Source: Patiria miniata (taxonomy: Eukaryota > Echinodermata > Asteroidea > Valvatida > Asterinidae). Taken from it: a DNA stretch of 64,000 nucleotides. The position numbers were made by a program, and so were the translations under genes. Shown here one piece after another: positions 1 through 13,800 of the stretch. Each line of letters starts with the position of its first letter. The stretch's first letter is position 1. Below the pieces are notes generated by a model. The model worked only from the letters and a program-made list of their open reading frames with translations, did no database searches and was not told where the DNA came from. The stretch covers positions 31,692,129 through 31,756,128 of the forward strand of contig NW_024037059.1 in assembly GCF_015706575.1 (NCBI RefSeq), given 5' to 3'.

Positions 1-689
1 GCAGGAATTACACCACTGAACAAATTACACCATCATTTCAAAAATTCACAGATCTGTGTCTCAGGTTTATGTGGAATAGAAAGACACAGAAAGAATGAAT
101 GAACAAAAATAGCATGGACTAACAAATGTATCAAATCAAATTGTGTGTTTTCATCATCATCAATGTCATTCTCAATGTTTACATTTTCCTAATGTTGCCA
201 ATTGTCACAAACCGTACAGAGCACATATTAAACATTTTTAAAAAGGTGAATAATTTTGCCATTTGTGAGCTGATATATGTACCGGTACATCATACTTACA
301 TGTGTATCGTGTACATATGACATTGTCTTATCAGCCATGGTGCATTGTTGTACATGTTAGTCTGGGCATTTTCTTTGATAAATGATTTACACATGTATCC
401 AATGAATCTTTACATCAATGTAGATTTCCCAAGAGTGAATTGATGACCTAATTCTAAAATGGTGTACATGTGTGTATGTAGGACATGTATACAGTGTGTA
501 TAGTTAGTGTGGTATGTAGATAATAGGTTTTAATTACATAGCCTATTTCAAAAAGCAGTTTCTCCTTGTCTTCAATGGTTATTCTATTGCCAACGTTATA
601 AATGCAGCTATAAAACCAGCCAGCCAGGCTACTGAAACAGACTCTTAAGAAGCCCGCAGGCATTTTCTCTAGCCCACTTGATTTTAAGC
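1..689. other. Intergenic, nothing recognised
   Basis: No coding exon, RNA gene or clear transposon end is visible here. ORFs are short and low in complexity. The short palindrome ACCGGT occurs here, a word that recurs through the whole window. Confidence 0.5.
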
Positions 690-760
690 TCTGGCAGGAG
701 CAACTGCATGTCACTTCATGGTCGGTCTGTCCCTGGAAAATTGACCAAAAATGAGCCCCC
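690..760 (+). repeat. Dispersed repeat, copy 1 (pair at 27268)
   Basis: A segment starting TTTAAGCTCTGGCAGGAGC and running through a GGTCGGTCTGT stretch into AAAATTGACCAAAAAT recurs near 27268-27350 in the same orientation with moderate divergence. No coding capacity. The family is not recognised. Confidence 0.6.
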
Positions 761-1014
761 TAAGTTTCCCATAAAATATACCGGTACCTACCAAATTTTA
801 ATTTCAAAACAAAAAGCAAACAAACTAAATTAAATACTGAACAAAAATTGTTTGTAACAATTCGTAAAGTTGTTTATGAAAATTGTGTAAATGGAAGCAA
901 TATATGTGCAGTAATATTATGTAGTCACGTACTATGCAGCACGCTATATACCGAGCTATAGCGGGCTAAATTTTATGGGAAACTTAGGGGGCATATTTTG
1001 GTCAATTTTCGGGG
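733..1014. repeat. Inverted-repeat (foldback) element
   Basis: Arms at about 733-777 and 969-1014 are near-perfect reverse complements (AAAATTGACC..., CCCCCTAAGTTTCCC / GGGAAACTTAGGGGG) around a spacer of about 190 bp. This is typical of a MITE or foldback relic. It overlaps the end of the dispersed repeat, so one may have inserted in the other. Confidence 0.65.
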
Positions 1015-2396
1015 CCTGACTAACGCGATAGCGCAGCGTGATTTTCATGCGGGATGGCGGCCCGGGCTTGTACACACAATCATTTCATGCAAGACTTTCA
1101 TGCAAGACGGCCATACTGCAGAGCTTATTGTGCACTCACACAAGTTTGTTCTTTTATTAGTGTCTCGTAAACAACAATGTGCATACCGGTACATGTAAAA
1201 CGTGTATCCTGAAGCAATCTTGTCAGTGTTTTTTATAAACAGATCTTATACATTTTAACCCTAAACAGTTACATGTAATAAAATTAGACACGAATATTGA
1301 TACAGGTTTGCTTTCTGAATTTAATGATTTGTTTCATCTTTGCTGTAGCCCAATAATTTTTGACTCGCCAGCTGAGCTACTTAAGGAATAGTTTGACTAG
1401 CCCGCCACTGTTGTGACTAGCATTTGGCTAGCGGGCTACCGCTGAAGTCGAACCCTGGCTATAATAATGTATTCATGTAGGCCTACATACATGTACCCTA
1501 GTCCTGCTTTTCACTCAGATACCAGTGTTGTGCGTTGTTAGGGTGCAGTGTCTTAATTAATTTGCCATTTAGTAGGCCACCTGATTGGTCCACCATCCTA
1601 CTGTTTACTGTGGGTAATGTATGTAAGTGTACGCTTCTCTGCCTGTCTTTGAGTATAAACAGATGACAGCAGTGCCAATTTCATACACGTACTGGTATGG
1701 GCTTGATTCCTGTTTTACATGTAGCTGTGGAAATGGAATTTTGTTGGTCATTTGGAACAAAGATCCATTGACAGTCAAGGAAATGTTGTGATTGTAGGCC
1801 TACATGTATGTAATGTGGTTTTTATACTGCCTCTGCCTCAGAAATTCAGTACTGTCAATAAACACAGGTATGTGGGGCTCAAGATTATAGTGTCATCGTG
1901 TTAAATTAAAGTATAATCATCATTGTAAACTTCACTGATTTTATTGTATTATTTTATTTAGGCCCCCTATGTGTTTATGCTAATTTGGGGGGGGGGGGGG
2001 GGAGAGGGATATTCAGTTGTAACTTAGACGTGTTTGTCCCTATTGACATCAAGTTAACATACTGGTACATGTACAGATAATTACATTTGTAGCTTATAAA
2101 TATAAACCGAGTATGTTGTACAGCAGAACTCAAATTAAAGTGGTTGTGGAATGCTCGAAGACATTTCCGTCATTTTTCGGGTATAGGCCTATGTAGCCTA
2201 AGGTGTGATGAAATAAAAACGACTATTGTGTCTGTCATGAAATGAGTACAAAAGGTACTTTTGAGAGCTGTTTTTCAGGTCCTGTTTCGACCCGAACGTG
2301 CAATTTGTGTAAAAGTCGTCGTTGGGGGCAGCAAACAAAACATAGTAAATCGTAATAAACAGGACTCCCGATGCAGCGTAGTATAAACATAGTATA
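1015..2396. other. Non-coding flank with possible hAT-like end
   Basis: At about 1360-1457 repeated GACTAGC/GCTAGCGGGCTA motifs end in GTCGAACCCTGG. This looks like the right terminus of a hAT-type element (reverse complement begins CAGGGTTCGAC). The matching left end was not found. A run of 16 G lies at 1987-2002. No gene is seen in the rest. Confidence 0.35.
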
Positions 2397-2730
2397 AACG
2401 CTGGTCGGCCGACCAGCGTTGGAAAAAACTGGCTTTTTTTCAAATACTGGCCCAGTTGACCATATTTAGTTAGTTCGCATTTGTTTGCAATCAATTACAA
2501 TTCCTTACAATTCCTGAACTTCTATAAATTGCTCCGTTTCATCTTAAATGGAGTCAGGGAACCAGACTACAGGAAATGATTGGGTTTTTTTTTGGTTTTT
2601 ATAGCATATACGAACCAAAAACGTAAAAAAAGCAGTGTAACAATATTTGCTTTACCGGGTACATTACCAATCCCCCCCCCCAAATCCATCCATTTCTGAA
2701 AACTACAGCTAAAGCAAATGACCCCTTTAA
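2397..2730 (+). mobile_element. TTAA-flanked MITE family 1, 5'-truncated copy
   Basis: It shares the central GGTCGGCCGACCAGCGTTGG palindrome, the stretch around CTATAAATTGCTCCGTTTCATC and the right end (AGCAAATG...CCCCT then TTAA) with fuller copies at 36631, 43354 and 62420. The left half is missing. Confidence 0.7.
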
Positions 2731-5700
2731 ATCAGTGATCATTACTGATCTTCTGGTTTGTACTTAACATCCTTACTCACAAGTAATGTTATTTTTCCCC
2801 TTGAAAATACATTCTTCGGGTACAGACAGTAGCTTTGGAGTTGTGATTAATCAAGAGGATATTTTAATGTCTACAGAAAGATGGAGTACATACGTGTACA
2901 TGTACATTGAATGCCATGATTAAATTACATGTACACGTACATGTACATACCGATATATGTAGTCTGAGTAAATGACTGCAGTCTGGCACGTTGTATCCAT
3001 TGGAATCTATGTATAGCCTTCATGCATGAACATAAAATGAACTTAAAATGCAAAAACACAAGGTACAGTACAATGTACATGTACTGTGCATTCCATCACG
3101 TACAAATGACTTAATTATCTGCAGAACATGCGTCATCTCCATGATGTAGGCCTACAATGTACACAAACTAATTAGTACGTGTATTTGGTTTGTTTGCAAA
3201 AGGTAATGTGCCGATATGATGAGACTGTTTACTTGGTTAATTGCTCTATGGTTAATGCTTGCAAAAAGCAGTGCGTAACCTGGCAACCAATCAGTGCACA
3301 TAATCACTTACAGTGTACCGGTGTACATGTATGCATGTACTGGTATCCACCATAGTCTCTCCAGAACAGAACTGCATGTGTATCCATGGTGATAGCTTGG
3401 CTGGGATTTTAAGGAGAAACGAGTGAATTGATGATGGTGTTATTATCCATGAAGGCTGTGGAAGGAAAAGAAGGTAAACGCTGTAAAATCCAACTCAGGT
3501 TTTATTGAATTATACATTAATCATTGTACGAGTGCGTACATGTAGGCCTATGTACGTACATATGCATAAAAAAGTGCAAAACTCTGCAGCATAACACATT
3601 TGCCAGATGCTTACTGCTCATCCATCATTTGTAGTACATTTGAGTAGATGAATGTGAACAACTGTCTCCTTTTGATGTATCAGCATTTTTTCTAGGTTTC
3701 CTCATTGTTAGGTACATCTTCTTGAGGTGGTTGTGCAATTGTTGACTTATTGTGTTTGATACGTGTACATGTATACGTGTACATTGTAGGCCTATTAGTT
3801 TTGCCAGTGATTCAATCATTGTCAATCAAGTAAAATTGCATTTCTGCTGCATGCAGGTTTCCTTAATTTAATGTGATGATGGTAATGTATGTCCAGAGAT
3901 GGCACATCACATCATCACGCCAAAGCTGGGTGTGTGACAGTGGGAGCCGCAAATGCCAAAATTATAAAAATGGTGGCGTCCGGAAATTTGGCCCAAAATC
4001 AGCCGAGTGTTCCCTAACGTGGCACACTTAATCTCAGAAAATCCCAAGTTACCGTACGTAAAGAATATCTGTATAAAGTTGACAAATTCTGATAAGTTGT
4101 CATCATTATCTCCACTCCCATACCCATAGTCTACAAGTTTGTCAGCAAATTATTTCTTATTTTGGGGGGCATTTTCAAAGGGTACTTTGTGCACTTAAAA
4201 AAAAGAAAAAAAGAATGAAAATAAAAAAATATGAGAAAATCACGCCAAAACAAATGTCTCTTTTAAATTTATAATGTTCAGCTATGATGTAAACTCAAGA
4301 TTTATGAAAAGGAATGTTTAGAGCTAGATGAAATGTCCATTACCTGTTAAATTTGATTACAGCAAGGCACTATATAGAGGTGAACAAAATCAAAGTGTGC
4401 CACCTTTAGGGACTGCGCTACATTAGGGGCCGCGCCCCACATATAAGGGCAACAATATCAGCAGGAACTTTTTCACAACACATTGTTGGCACATGGTGCA
4501 CATGTACTATACACCTGTAAGTTTACTGCACGAGTGCATGTGCTCAAAATAATCTCGTTACCATTGACTGGCCCTGGGGACGTGCGTGTCTCTGCCACTC
4601 TGCATTGCACTATATAATTATGTTTGGGTTAAGCCAAAACACTTAACCCAAACGGAAAAAAAATGTTTCTGTATTCTGACGCAAAAACAACCCCTGAAAG
4701 TGCAAAAATTGTCAAATTATAGTCATGTTATGAACATGTTTTCCCTAAGGATTTTTAAACTACATTTTGTACATTTAAGCCCAACAGTCAGTTGATATTT
4801 TGAGCCCTTTAGGTTTGTGCATGAATGCATGTATAATTTGTGCATGTTAATGTTCCTATTCAAGGGTTCCGGAAACTCGCCACTAGGGGGAACTTTCAGG
4901 CTTCTATTGGAACAATTGATGGGCGCATAAGTCACATTTAGATCTGTTGTACGGATGTGCCCAATATTCTATCAATTATCGAATATTCATATATTGAATT
5001 TTTATTTTGAATATTAGGAGGTACCCGTGAATGCAATGAAATATGAACATAGGGGAAAGAGTCACTTTTTCGTAACAAATCGCATTCTGAAAGCTTATTT
5101 CAAGGTGTTGCCAGACACAAGAGGAGCTGATGTATGTGCCCAACAATGAAATGTTGAATCCATCTACGAATACGGAAATATATTTTGGATGAATACAATT
5201 CATCAATGTGCAAGTGAGTGTTCTATGATGGTGTAAATGATGAAGTTAAAAATTCTGCATGCAAGTACTGGGTAGTCTCTCACTGAGCAAAAATTGTGGC
5301 ATGGAGAGAATTTTTTATTGGCGTAACAATATTCTCCCATAATTAGAATAATTTTATTTCATATGGTTTTGAAAATGGTTACTGAAATCGAAACCATGGA
5401 AACGATGACGAAGAAATTAATGCAGTCGCACAGAAGCAAATGTCCGGTGAGCCCAAGCGACGGTACCTACAGTATGGACCAAAAATTATTGGGGAAAAAA
5501 TTTCAGCGGAAAATAAGTAGGGTAATCTCAATGAAAACGGACATTAACAGAGTTTGCTAATTGGTTTATTGTGGTGCGATCATGGGCATCGTGGTGCAGT
5601 TTCAGGAATGTTTCAGTTTCAGCTTATTTCATATTCATATTCCAATAAAAGACAAACAGAAGGTTTTAAACGAGTATTGAAAGTAATAATATTGTAATGA

Positions 5701-6943
5701 ATTTTTGGACCTGGTTTACTTTTTTTTCAAATTAGGTCTGTGTCGGTTATAGTGGCATTTAGGTTTGAACAGATTACTGGTAGTTTACTTGGACACCGTG
5801 CAGGAATTTTAGATCGCGCTTTGTGGCCGGAATGTATGTAAACAAAGGCATAGTGATTTCTGGTAAGCGGAACACATCTGAGCATGAGCAGAAGACGTTT
5901 AGGCGTGAGCAGAAGACACCAGCGCGTGAGCGTGGGAAATGGTGCAGATGTGATCTGTTACGCAATCAAATCTACCGTTGGTCAGTTGTCCGCTTTGGTG
6001 TAGTTTGAGGTCATACTGGCTTAAGATTTGAACCATTTAATACATGTACCTGTTTACCATAATTAAAGTAATGATATTGTAATGACTGCAAACACATTAT
6101 ACAAATGTACCCAAGATAAGTTCTTACCTGTCATGCCTGTATAAAAATGTAGACGTTTCTGTGATATACTGTGCATGTAGGCAATTTATATTGTTGCATG
6201 TGATGCATTTTAAAGACAAACTAGCTGAATGAACTTAAAAAGTTAATGCTCCAGATAAATATCTGACATGCAATGAAGCAAACGTTTGACTAAAACCAAA
6301 TTTGGTGACTTTTTAAAATTCTATGATGACAACCAAATAACCAAGTTTCATCCAAAGTGGTCATGAAACATGTTAAAATGCACTGACAAAATATACGTTC
6401 ATGTATCGTTGAATTTGATAAATTGTTCAAATGATGCCAAGTTCTCTAATAAATTGTCCATGTTTTAACTGACTTGGCTTCATGGAGTCAGTGATGTACA
6501 TATAATGGCTCTTATCTCTTATCTTGCGTTCAAGAGCTTCCTTTGATTGTACATGAATGGGCATGTACCGGTATACTTCAAACAACCGAACGTTATGTTG
6601 ACAATGGCAAAGAGCCAGTTGTCAGTGATTTTGCCATGAATTAAGAGCGATTGAGTGAATCTTCAATGGTATACATTGTATATTGACGGTCATAATAGGT
6701 AGCGTGCCATACATACAAAGGCACTGTGCTGGTTGATGTCATACAGGCTAAGATGCTGGATGCCTCTACATGCTCTTGTTGTAGAGGCATGTCTTATGCA
6801 AGTACCGGTACGTTCATGAACAATATGCGTAGTCACTTTAAAGGGGATTTCATTTTATTCTTTACTTTTGATATTGTTTTCTGCATGATGCACATGTACG
6901 TACACCAGCTTGGGACTTCTTTATGATAAGGTGCTACACTGTA
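2731..6943. other. Intergenic, no gene recognised
   Basis: No exon with convincing homology or splice structure. Tracts rich in TACATGTA/GTACATGTAC lie at about 2880-3110 and 3540-3570. A short hairpin (10-bp stem TGCCTCTACA, 9-nt loop) lies at 6761-6789. GAATATT-rich sequence near 4960-5010 may be a decayed element end. Open frames here are short and compositionally random. Confidence 0.5.
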
Positions 6944-7445
6944 TACAGGGTGAGTAAAAAAGAAAAAAAAGAAACCTAAATGTCGGGAGTATTGTTTTCG
7001 TGATGTTCTGCATGTACTGTGTTCAAAATCTAGGATATGAATGCTCAATTCATAAGCTTTCTTTTAGTACAGTCATTCAAATCATTCATGTACTTTTTAA
7101 GTTGTGGAATTTTAAACACAACCACCGTTGTAAAATTCTGTCCACGGATGTTCTTTCAGCAAAACAAAAACAATTCACACAGATCGCTATGAGATTTGTT
7201 AGCATTTTGCTGAAAGAACACTTACCTTTATGTGATCCGTGAACAGAGCTTTAAAACGGTGTTTATGTTTAAAATTCTGTAATTTGAAAATTACATGAGT
7301 GATTTGAATTATATTTGTACTAAAAGAAAGCTTATGATTTGGGCTTTCCTATTTTAGATTCTGAAAGCGCTACCGGTACATACAGAACTTTACTAAAACA
7401 ATGGTCCCGACATTTGGGTTTCCTGTTTTTTTTACTCAACCTGTA
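6944..7445. mobile_element. Mariner-like foldback MITE (TA flanks)
   Basis: Left end TA|CAGGGTGAGTAAAAAAG and right end TTTTTTTTACTCAACCTG|TA are inverted. The arms extend inward, with matching segments such as CTTTCTTTTAGTAC versus GTACTAAAAGAAAG. A TA duplication and CAGGGTG-type termini fit Tc1/mariner non-autonomous elements. No transposase frame. It ends about 120 bp before the first ATG of the phosphodiesterase gene, so it may contribute leader or promoter sequence. Confidence 0.75.
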
Positions 7446-7565
7446 TTGTAACGCGGTAGTATCTGCTTGATGCATAACCATTTTCGAAAGTAACATTGTG
7501 GTGGTGTATTTTTCCTGACAGTTTTATTTTGAAGTCACTGTGATGATTATCACCAATTGGCACCA
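7446..7565 (+). promoter_or_regulatory. Probable 5' leader of the PDE gene
   Basis: This is the stretch between the mariner-like element and the first ATG. An in-frame stop (TGA at 7530-7532) precedes the ATG, so the frame cannot simply extend upstream. No TATA box or transcription start can be called. An acceptor (CTGACAG, near 7520) is possible, so an upstream non-coding or alternative first exon cannot be excluded. Confidence 0.35.
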
Positions 7566-7803
7566 ATGAATAGGCAGAGGATGTCTGGTCCCAGCAAGCA
7601 GGCAGCGAGCAGGAGACTACCCCCTCTACCAGCCCACAAACGCAGTCCAGCCACCACCAGTCCTCATGCTTCAAGCAAAGGCCACTCTGTCTACCTGGGT
7701 CCTAGCCCACCTAGTCACACTACTGGAGGAAAGTATGCACACATCCAAGGACATTATGGTTATGGGATCGCACGATCTAACCATGATCGCATGATAGTCA
7801 CTG
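7566..7803 (+). CDS. PDE10A: PDE exon 1 (N-terminal variable region)
   Basis: Encodes residues 1-79 plus one base, ending at a strong GTAAGT donor. The sequence is basic and Ser/Pro-rich ([18 protein letters not shown]), probably disordered. The first in-frame ATG is 7566; a second at 7581 has a better context (A at -3). It has no counterpart I recognise in vertebrate PDE10A, whose N-terminus is also made of alternative first exons, so this could be one of several starts. Phase 1 joins cleanly to exon 2. Confidence 0.7.
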
Positions 7804-10800
7804 GTAAGTATTACTTGACAAGGTTTAAAGGGAATATACATGTACAGATTTGCAAACATCAAAACAGAAAACTACCAAATTATTATGAAATACCTTACTG
7901 GACTGTTAGTGAATGACAGTCTAAAGCATCCTGTAAAATCATGGCATCCGGTGCGCTGTCATTTTCAAGAAAGTGGTATTTTCATATCAATTTCCAACGT
8001 GGGTTGGAAATTGATACAAAAACTGGCAAGCTCCAAACCAGAAACCAGAGACTTTTTATTTTTGGCCTTGCCCTAATGTACCTGAATCCATCAAAATCCA
8101 TACCCCTGTTTTATAGTATTTTGACGTATTCAGGATACTTCCATTATGAGCAGTTGCATTGGGGGACTTTGATGGATTCAGGATCTCAACAGTTTAAGTC
8201 CTTGGCTATATGTTTGGTGTGTACGAGATGTACATTGTGTACTACACTGGTGGATTCTGATGGACTCAGGACACCAACATTTTTTTGCAAGACAAACTTG
8301 ATGGATTTTGGCAGATTCAGGATACTTTCTAGTAAAAATAGCCGAGGGGTTAGGGTAAATAAGCTATTACTTTTTTGTTATTTATCCGTAAAAAGTCTAT
8401 GTGGAGCTTTTGTCTAGCTCTTTTGCGTGCCTGTCTTAACATCAGTACTGCACACTGCACACAGGTTAACATCTTCAAGCTAACATTCTTCTTTTTCTTC
8501 TTGTTGACACTAGGGCAGTCATCCACCCTAAGTAACGGTATTGGTCGACATCGCGCTGTCCTCACACATCCTTCATTCAGTGAATCCATTGAAGTTTTAC
8601 CAGGTAAAAATCACAGCAAAACAGGATTGTTCGGAGGTTACAACTGCAAAGCACTCAATGCATTATTACTGTGACTTTGTCAATCATGAAGTGATGATAA
8701 TATTTTCAGTCACATTGTATTGTACATTTAAAAAAAAGTTTCCCACCGTCATGACCGTACAAGTAGGTACTGTATAGTAGACATTGTATCATTGTAAAGG
8801 CTTTGCATTTAAATATAATACTCAAAAAAGCTTTTCCAACAGGATAGAAAACGGAATACATGACAAGCACCTACATACATTTACAAATCATATATTCCTT
8901 ATTAATTTGGAAGGTTCTAATAATTTGTGTTACATTATTCATGTTTGCAACCAGATCATATTCTCCAAGAGCAGGTGCGTAGTTACCTGAATGAAAACCC
9001 TGCCTTTTTGGAGGATTATGTCTTGAGCCATGTTGACTATGACATACTGGAGCGATGGACGGGACAAGTTCGTGCTCAGAAGCACAAGGTCACCTATAGC
9101 AGATCCAGAAGCATGTCACGGGAGAATTCTGGCAAGAGTGGCTCCAGTCAAGGCACCGGTAAGCTGGATAGACACATTTTCAGTGCTCATATACCATCGC
9201 CTTTAACCGTGAAACCAGTTGAACAGGAGGGGCTTGGTTTCTTTCAGCTTTTAATAGTCTCCATCTAGCCACAGATGAGACAGTTAACAATTGTTGACTG
9301 CTGTGATATGGGATATGACGTATTGAACACCAGAGGGGCGCAAGCTATGCGGCCCGAGGGTATTCAAAACGTCATATTCCACATCACAGCAGTCAAGAAT
9401 TGTTTTGTTATACCTCTGTCTTGGATTCCTTGGATTTTGATGTAAAAATCACGAAAACAAACAGCAGGAAACACAAAAATCATGACAATCGAACGTCAAC
9501 TCATGTCGCGTGCTTGAAACAGCTGATCGTCTGCTAGTTCGCTGCTCCCACTCATGTGTGAAAACATGGTGAAAATAGCGTGGGTACCAACGATACAAGC
9601 GTTCCACACCATACGTACCGTACGTACAAAGTAATATCACGTACGTGATATCCCACAGGGAGTGTGCCATGACTTTCTATAAACCTAACGTGATCGTTCT
9701 AGGCCAATGAAAATACAATATTCAAGACAGAGGTATAACAATACTTGTTGACAAATACTGCATTACTGCTATTATGTTACATGTTAGAAGTATGTACTTA
9801 GGTATTAAGTTTAATTGCACATGAATAGATTGGATTCAGTTTGTAAAAATCTTTGAAATTGTTTTAGATTCTTACACTTTTAATGAAAGATATGTACATG
9901 TGATACACCATTCCTTCACAAGTACGACACAATGTAAGCCAGAGGAGCATGTACCGGTACATGTCACATGCATGTACCGATGCCTCTACATACATAATCA
10001 AATCACTGAAAAAATATACAAACAATAACAAGCCTAAGGTTTAGGTCTATCTAGATTACTATATTCATGGCATTTAATGTAATTGGACTGACACTTGGCC
10101 ATATTCTATTATTTCCACTGTTATGATACTATTGTGGTATTGACTGGTCTAGTGTTGGTATTATGGATTCATTTCCTGGCAGCACTTGACCACGCAAATA
10201 CCACCTGCCTAGCAATTTCCACATTTCATGCTTGCCTGCCAGCTATAGACTGAGGATTTCCTGTTGGTTTTTTCCTTCCAAGGTTTCACCTAGCGATTTA
10301 ATGTCCCTCTTGCCTCTTGTGTGTATATATTCAGGTCCGCCTTCGCCCAAGCCTCATCATTGGAAGGTAAGGAGGAGTAGAACTTTGAGCCGATTTATCT
10401 TTTTTTTGCCAGGTTTTAAATGAATACGCAATAAGTGTTTGAAATGAATGAGAATATTTTTTTTCTCATACATGTACTTTGACATTGATTAAAGTTTGGA
10501 AGGGTATTGTTTTGTTTAAATCATCAAGGTATCATTGTTTACACCAGGGAATAGAAGTATTTAATTAAAGTAAGGCCTGCAATAACCTGCTCCTTAATAT
10601 CATAGTGCTGAAAATAAACCTTCAAGTTGGTTTTGTTTTGGTTTGATTTGGGTTTGCTTCGGAGATTTTTGTGCAAACAGTGGTTTGGTGGTTTGTCAGA
10701 GAATCCAAACATTATGAGGATTTACTGCTACTGTTGTTAGCTGTCGGTAAGCATAATAAACCAGTTATCATAGGCCCTTTGCAGGACCCAGTCACATTCC

Positions 10801-13800
10801 AAGCCTCTGCCCAGAAGTTTCAGATTTAAAATTTTGATGCATATTAATGTTGTGCAAACACGAACCTGACCGTGGTTTGGATCAAGTCGGTTTTTGGTTA
10901 AGATTATATAAATACATCATTCATAGTTTGAATGATTCTACATGTAGGTGAGTACTCAAAAGAACATAGAGATCCAACTTAACGCCCGTAACATGAATCA
11001 AGAATGTCAGATTTTTTTTTTTTTTGACAAAATATCTGAAACAGGAATAGTGAGGGTTCACATTTCAGACAATGGATCATCATTTGAGACATTAAATGTC
11101 AAACACTGTGACCAATGTTTACTATGGGAATAAATGTGTGCTTGGCCTTCAGCTCGGGCCACTCTCCACGTCCAGGCCCTGAGCCAGTGTTAAACGACAC
11201 TTGTTTAATACCGGCCAAGCACAGATATATTCCCATTCAATAACTTTTGGCCAAAAAGTAAAAAAAAAAACTCAAAAATTATAAATTTCCAAAAATTATG
11301 TTAAACAATTTGACTCCATGTTTTGTGAAACACCCCTCTAGCTATGTTTATGGTATGTGCCTCGCGCGAGTAGTACTAAAAATGTCCTTGTGTGGAGATC
11401 GGCACGCCCATGACGCATACTGCACGATGTGCCGCAGAACGCAGCAGTGCCGGTCTAGTGTGAATTTAGGACTGTGAAATACGGACTCACTCACTGGTAG
11501 TATTGCACATGCCTAAGTGAAGATAATTGTGAGGGTTCACCCAATAAAAGAGTAAAATGGACCATATTTCAAAGTCCAAATCTCATGTGAAACAGGAAAA
11601 AAAGTGTTTAAAACCAATATAGGAATGGGTAAATATAGGAATGGGTAAATATAGGAATGTGTAAACTGTCTTTGGTATTTATGAATTATTATTATAGTCA
11701 ATTAGCCAGGATGGCCATATTAAAGTCTTTCGACTTACATGTTGTACTTCCAGTGGGAAGCCTAGAAAGATAGGGAAGGAAATTACAGATTAAGAGGTGG
11801 GAGGAAAACCCTGGAGTGACTTTGCAGGTAGGGACTGAAGACCCAATCCACATGCTCGCCCAGGTGGAATTTGATGTCCCAGCGGTAGAAGGTGTTGAAA
11901 GTACCACTTTGCCAACCTGATCCCAAGTGTCTGAAGAAAAAAAGACTGCTCAGACAACGAGTCAACGCATTCACTGTTGAGGTGTTACATGCACTCTGTA
12001 GCATTTGATTGAGCACATTCGTTTTGTCATGCATTTTCATCATACTCCCTAGGGTCTTTTCAGTGATCACAAATCACTTGAGCAGTTCTTAATCTATTAA
12101 ATTGCAGAATCCGTGGCAGCAATGTATAATGTAACATGACTACTTGCCAGCCCCCTGTATGATGTGTCCTGTAAAAATCCTAGCATGTGGAAAACAATTA
12201 AGAAAGTGTTAATGTGAAGTGACATAGTGATGATGTCATCCATTAATATTTAGTATCTAGCAAGCAAAAATGCTTACTTCATGTACATGTAGTATGTAGC
12301 TTGGATATATAATACAGATGTGCACACAGTGTAAAGGTGGTTCCACAACAGTCCAAGTCAGAGCCCACACAACTTATCGCGTTAGAATCGCGTCAATGCA
12401 GCTTGTGAAATATTGTCAAATTACATGATATACAAATGGACGGGGAATGCGCAAAATCTGAGACAAACAAAAGTTAACGTACAAAATGCCATAGGGCTGT
12501 CTAAGGGGCATGGCTCGCTTGCAAACAGCGATACGTCAATTCTAATCAATGGATTCAGAATGGCAAATCGCTGGAAGTCTTTCCATGCATCTGGTTTACA
12601 CGATTTGGGTAATCCTATACGATAGCACTGACCGGGTAGGTAGAGAGATGACACTCGGCTGGCACTCCATAGGCGTAGCCTACGTGTGGGGGGGGGGGGG
12701 TATTTACCCCCAATATTTTGTAAAGACTGCCTTTTTCCATTCAACTGCCCTTTTTTCAACGGGCTTACCCCCCCCCCCCCCAATAATTTGTAAAGAGTGC
12801 TTTTTTTTTTACGAAGTGCCCCTTTTTTTTTCTGAACTAGTGCCTTTTTCCAAAAAGAACTGGTGCCCTTTTTTTGTGGCATCTGCCGTTTTGGGTCCCT
12901 TTTTTCAGAATTTCGGACATGAATTACCCCCCTGAAAAGCACCATATATTGGCCCTTTGTGTGCATAATTGTCGGTTTTGAACAGCACCCCCATCGACAG
13001 ATGGTTCCAGACCCCCCCCCCCTTTTTTTTATTTTACGGAGGCCAAGTGTCCGGAGAAAAAAAAACCTGTCTACATTTCACAACGGATGTACAAGTGCCC
13101 TTTTCAAAAATTCCCCCCCAATAAAAATGAGCGTGCTACGCCCCTGCACTCTGGTACCAACATGAAGTATGACGGTAGCATGTCATCATACAAGACTTCA
13201 AGTGGTGATAAGCGCTAGTGAGAACAAACAAAGTGTTCTGTACATGCTAAATACAGACTGATGCATGCCAAGACGACCTCATCACTTTTTTTTGTGAGTT
13301 TGTAAGGGTTTTCTCAAATTACAATTTTTACCTATTTTTCTTTATGGCAATATTTTCACTTCTTTGACTCAAGAACGAAGCTAAGATAGCCTTTAATCAA
13401 GAATTAATGTAATGAAGGTGTCATCATGTGATTTTTGTACGATTTTACCCACTATTGATACAAATTTAGATAATTTTAGAAGGAAAAACGACTCATCTGA
13501 GCTTGTGTACAAAATGTAGGGAACGGATTATCTACATGCGTGATATGCCGCATCCGCGCATATAACAACGCATAGAACAGGTAGAACAATGCGTGCGCCA
13601 TGATCGCCAAAAGCTGGTGTCCTGTCTGAAATTTGACCACTGAAAGACTGCAGTCTCGTGCCGAGTCTCGCACGCGAACGCACGACGCGCAAGTGCCGTA
13701 TCATGCATCTAACCAGAAATTTGGCAGTGTTGTAGTCGAGCACTTTTTGCCGAGTACTGCCGAGTACCTAGGTTGCGGAGTACGAGTACAAGTAATTGTG

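Noticed and set aside
7671..7862. Minus-strand frame over exon 1
   Set aside because: Shadow of exon 1 with no homology and no splice context.
12421..12966. 181-codon minus-strand open frame
   Set aside because: It is a translation of G/C/T homopolymer runs in a low-complexity element. No domain, no splice context.
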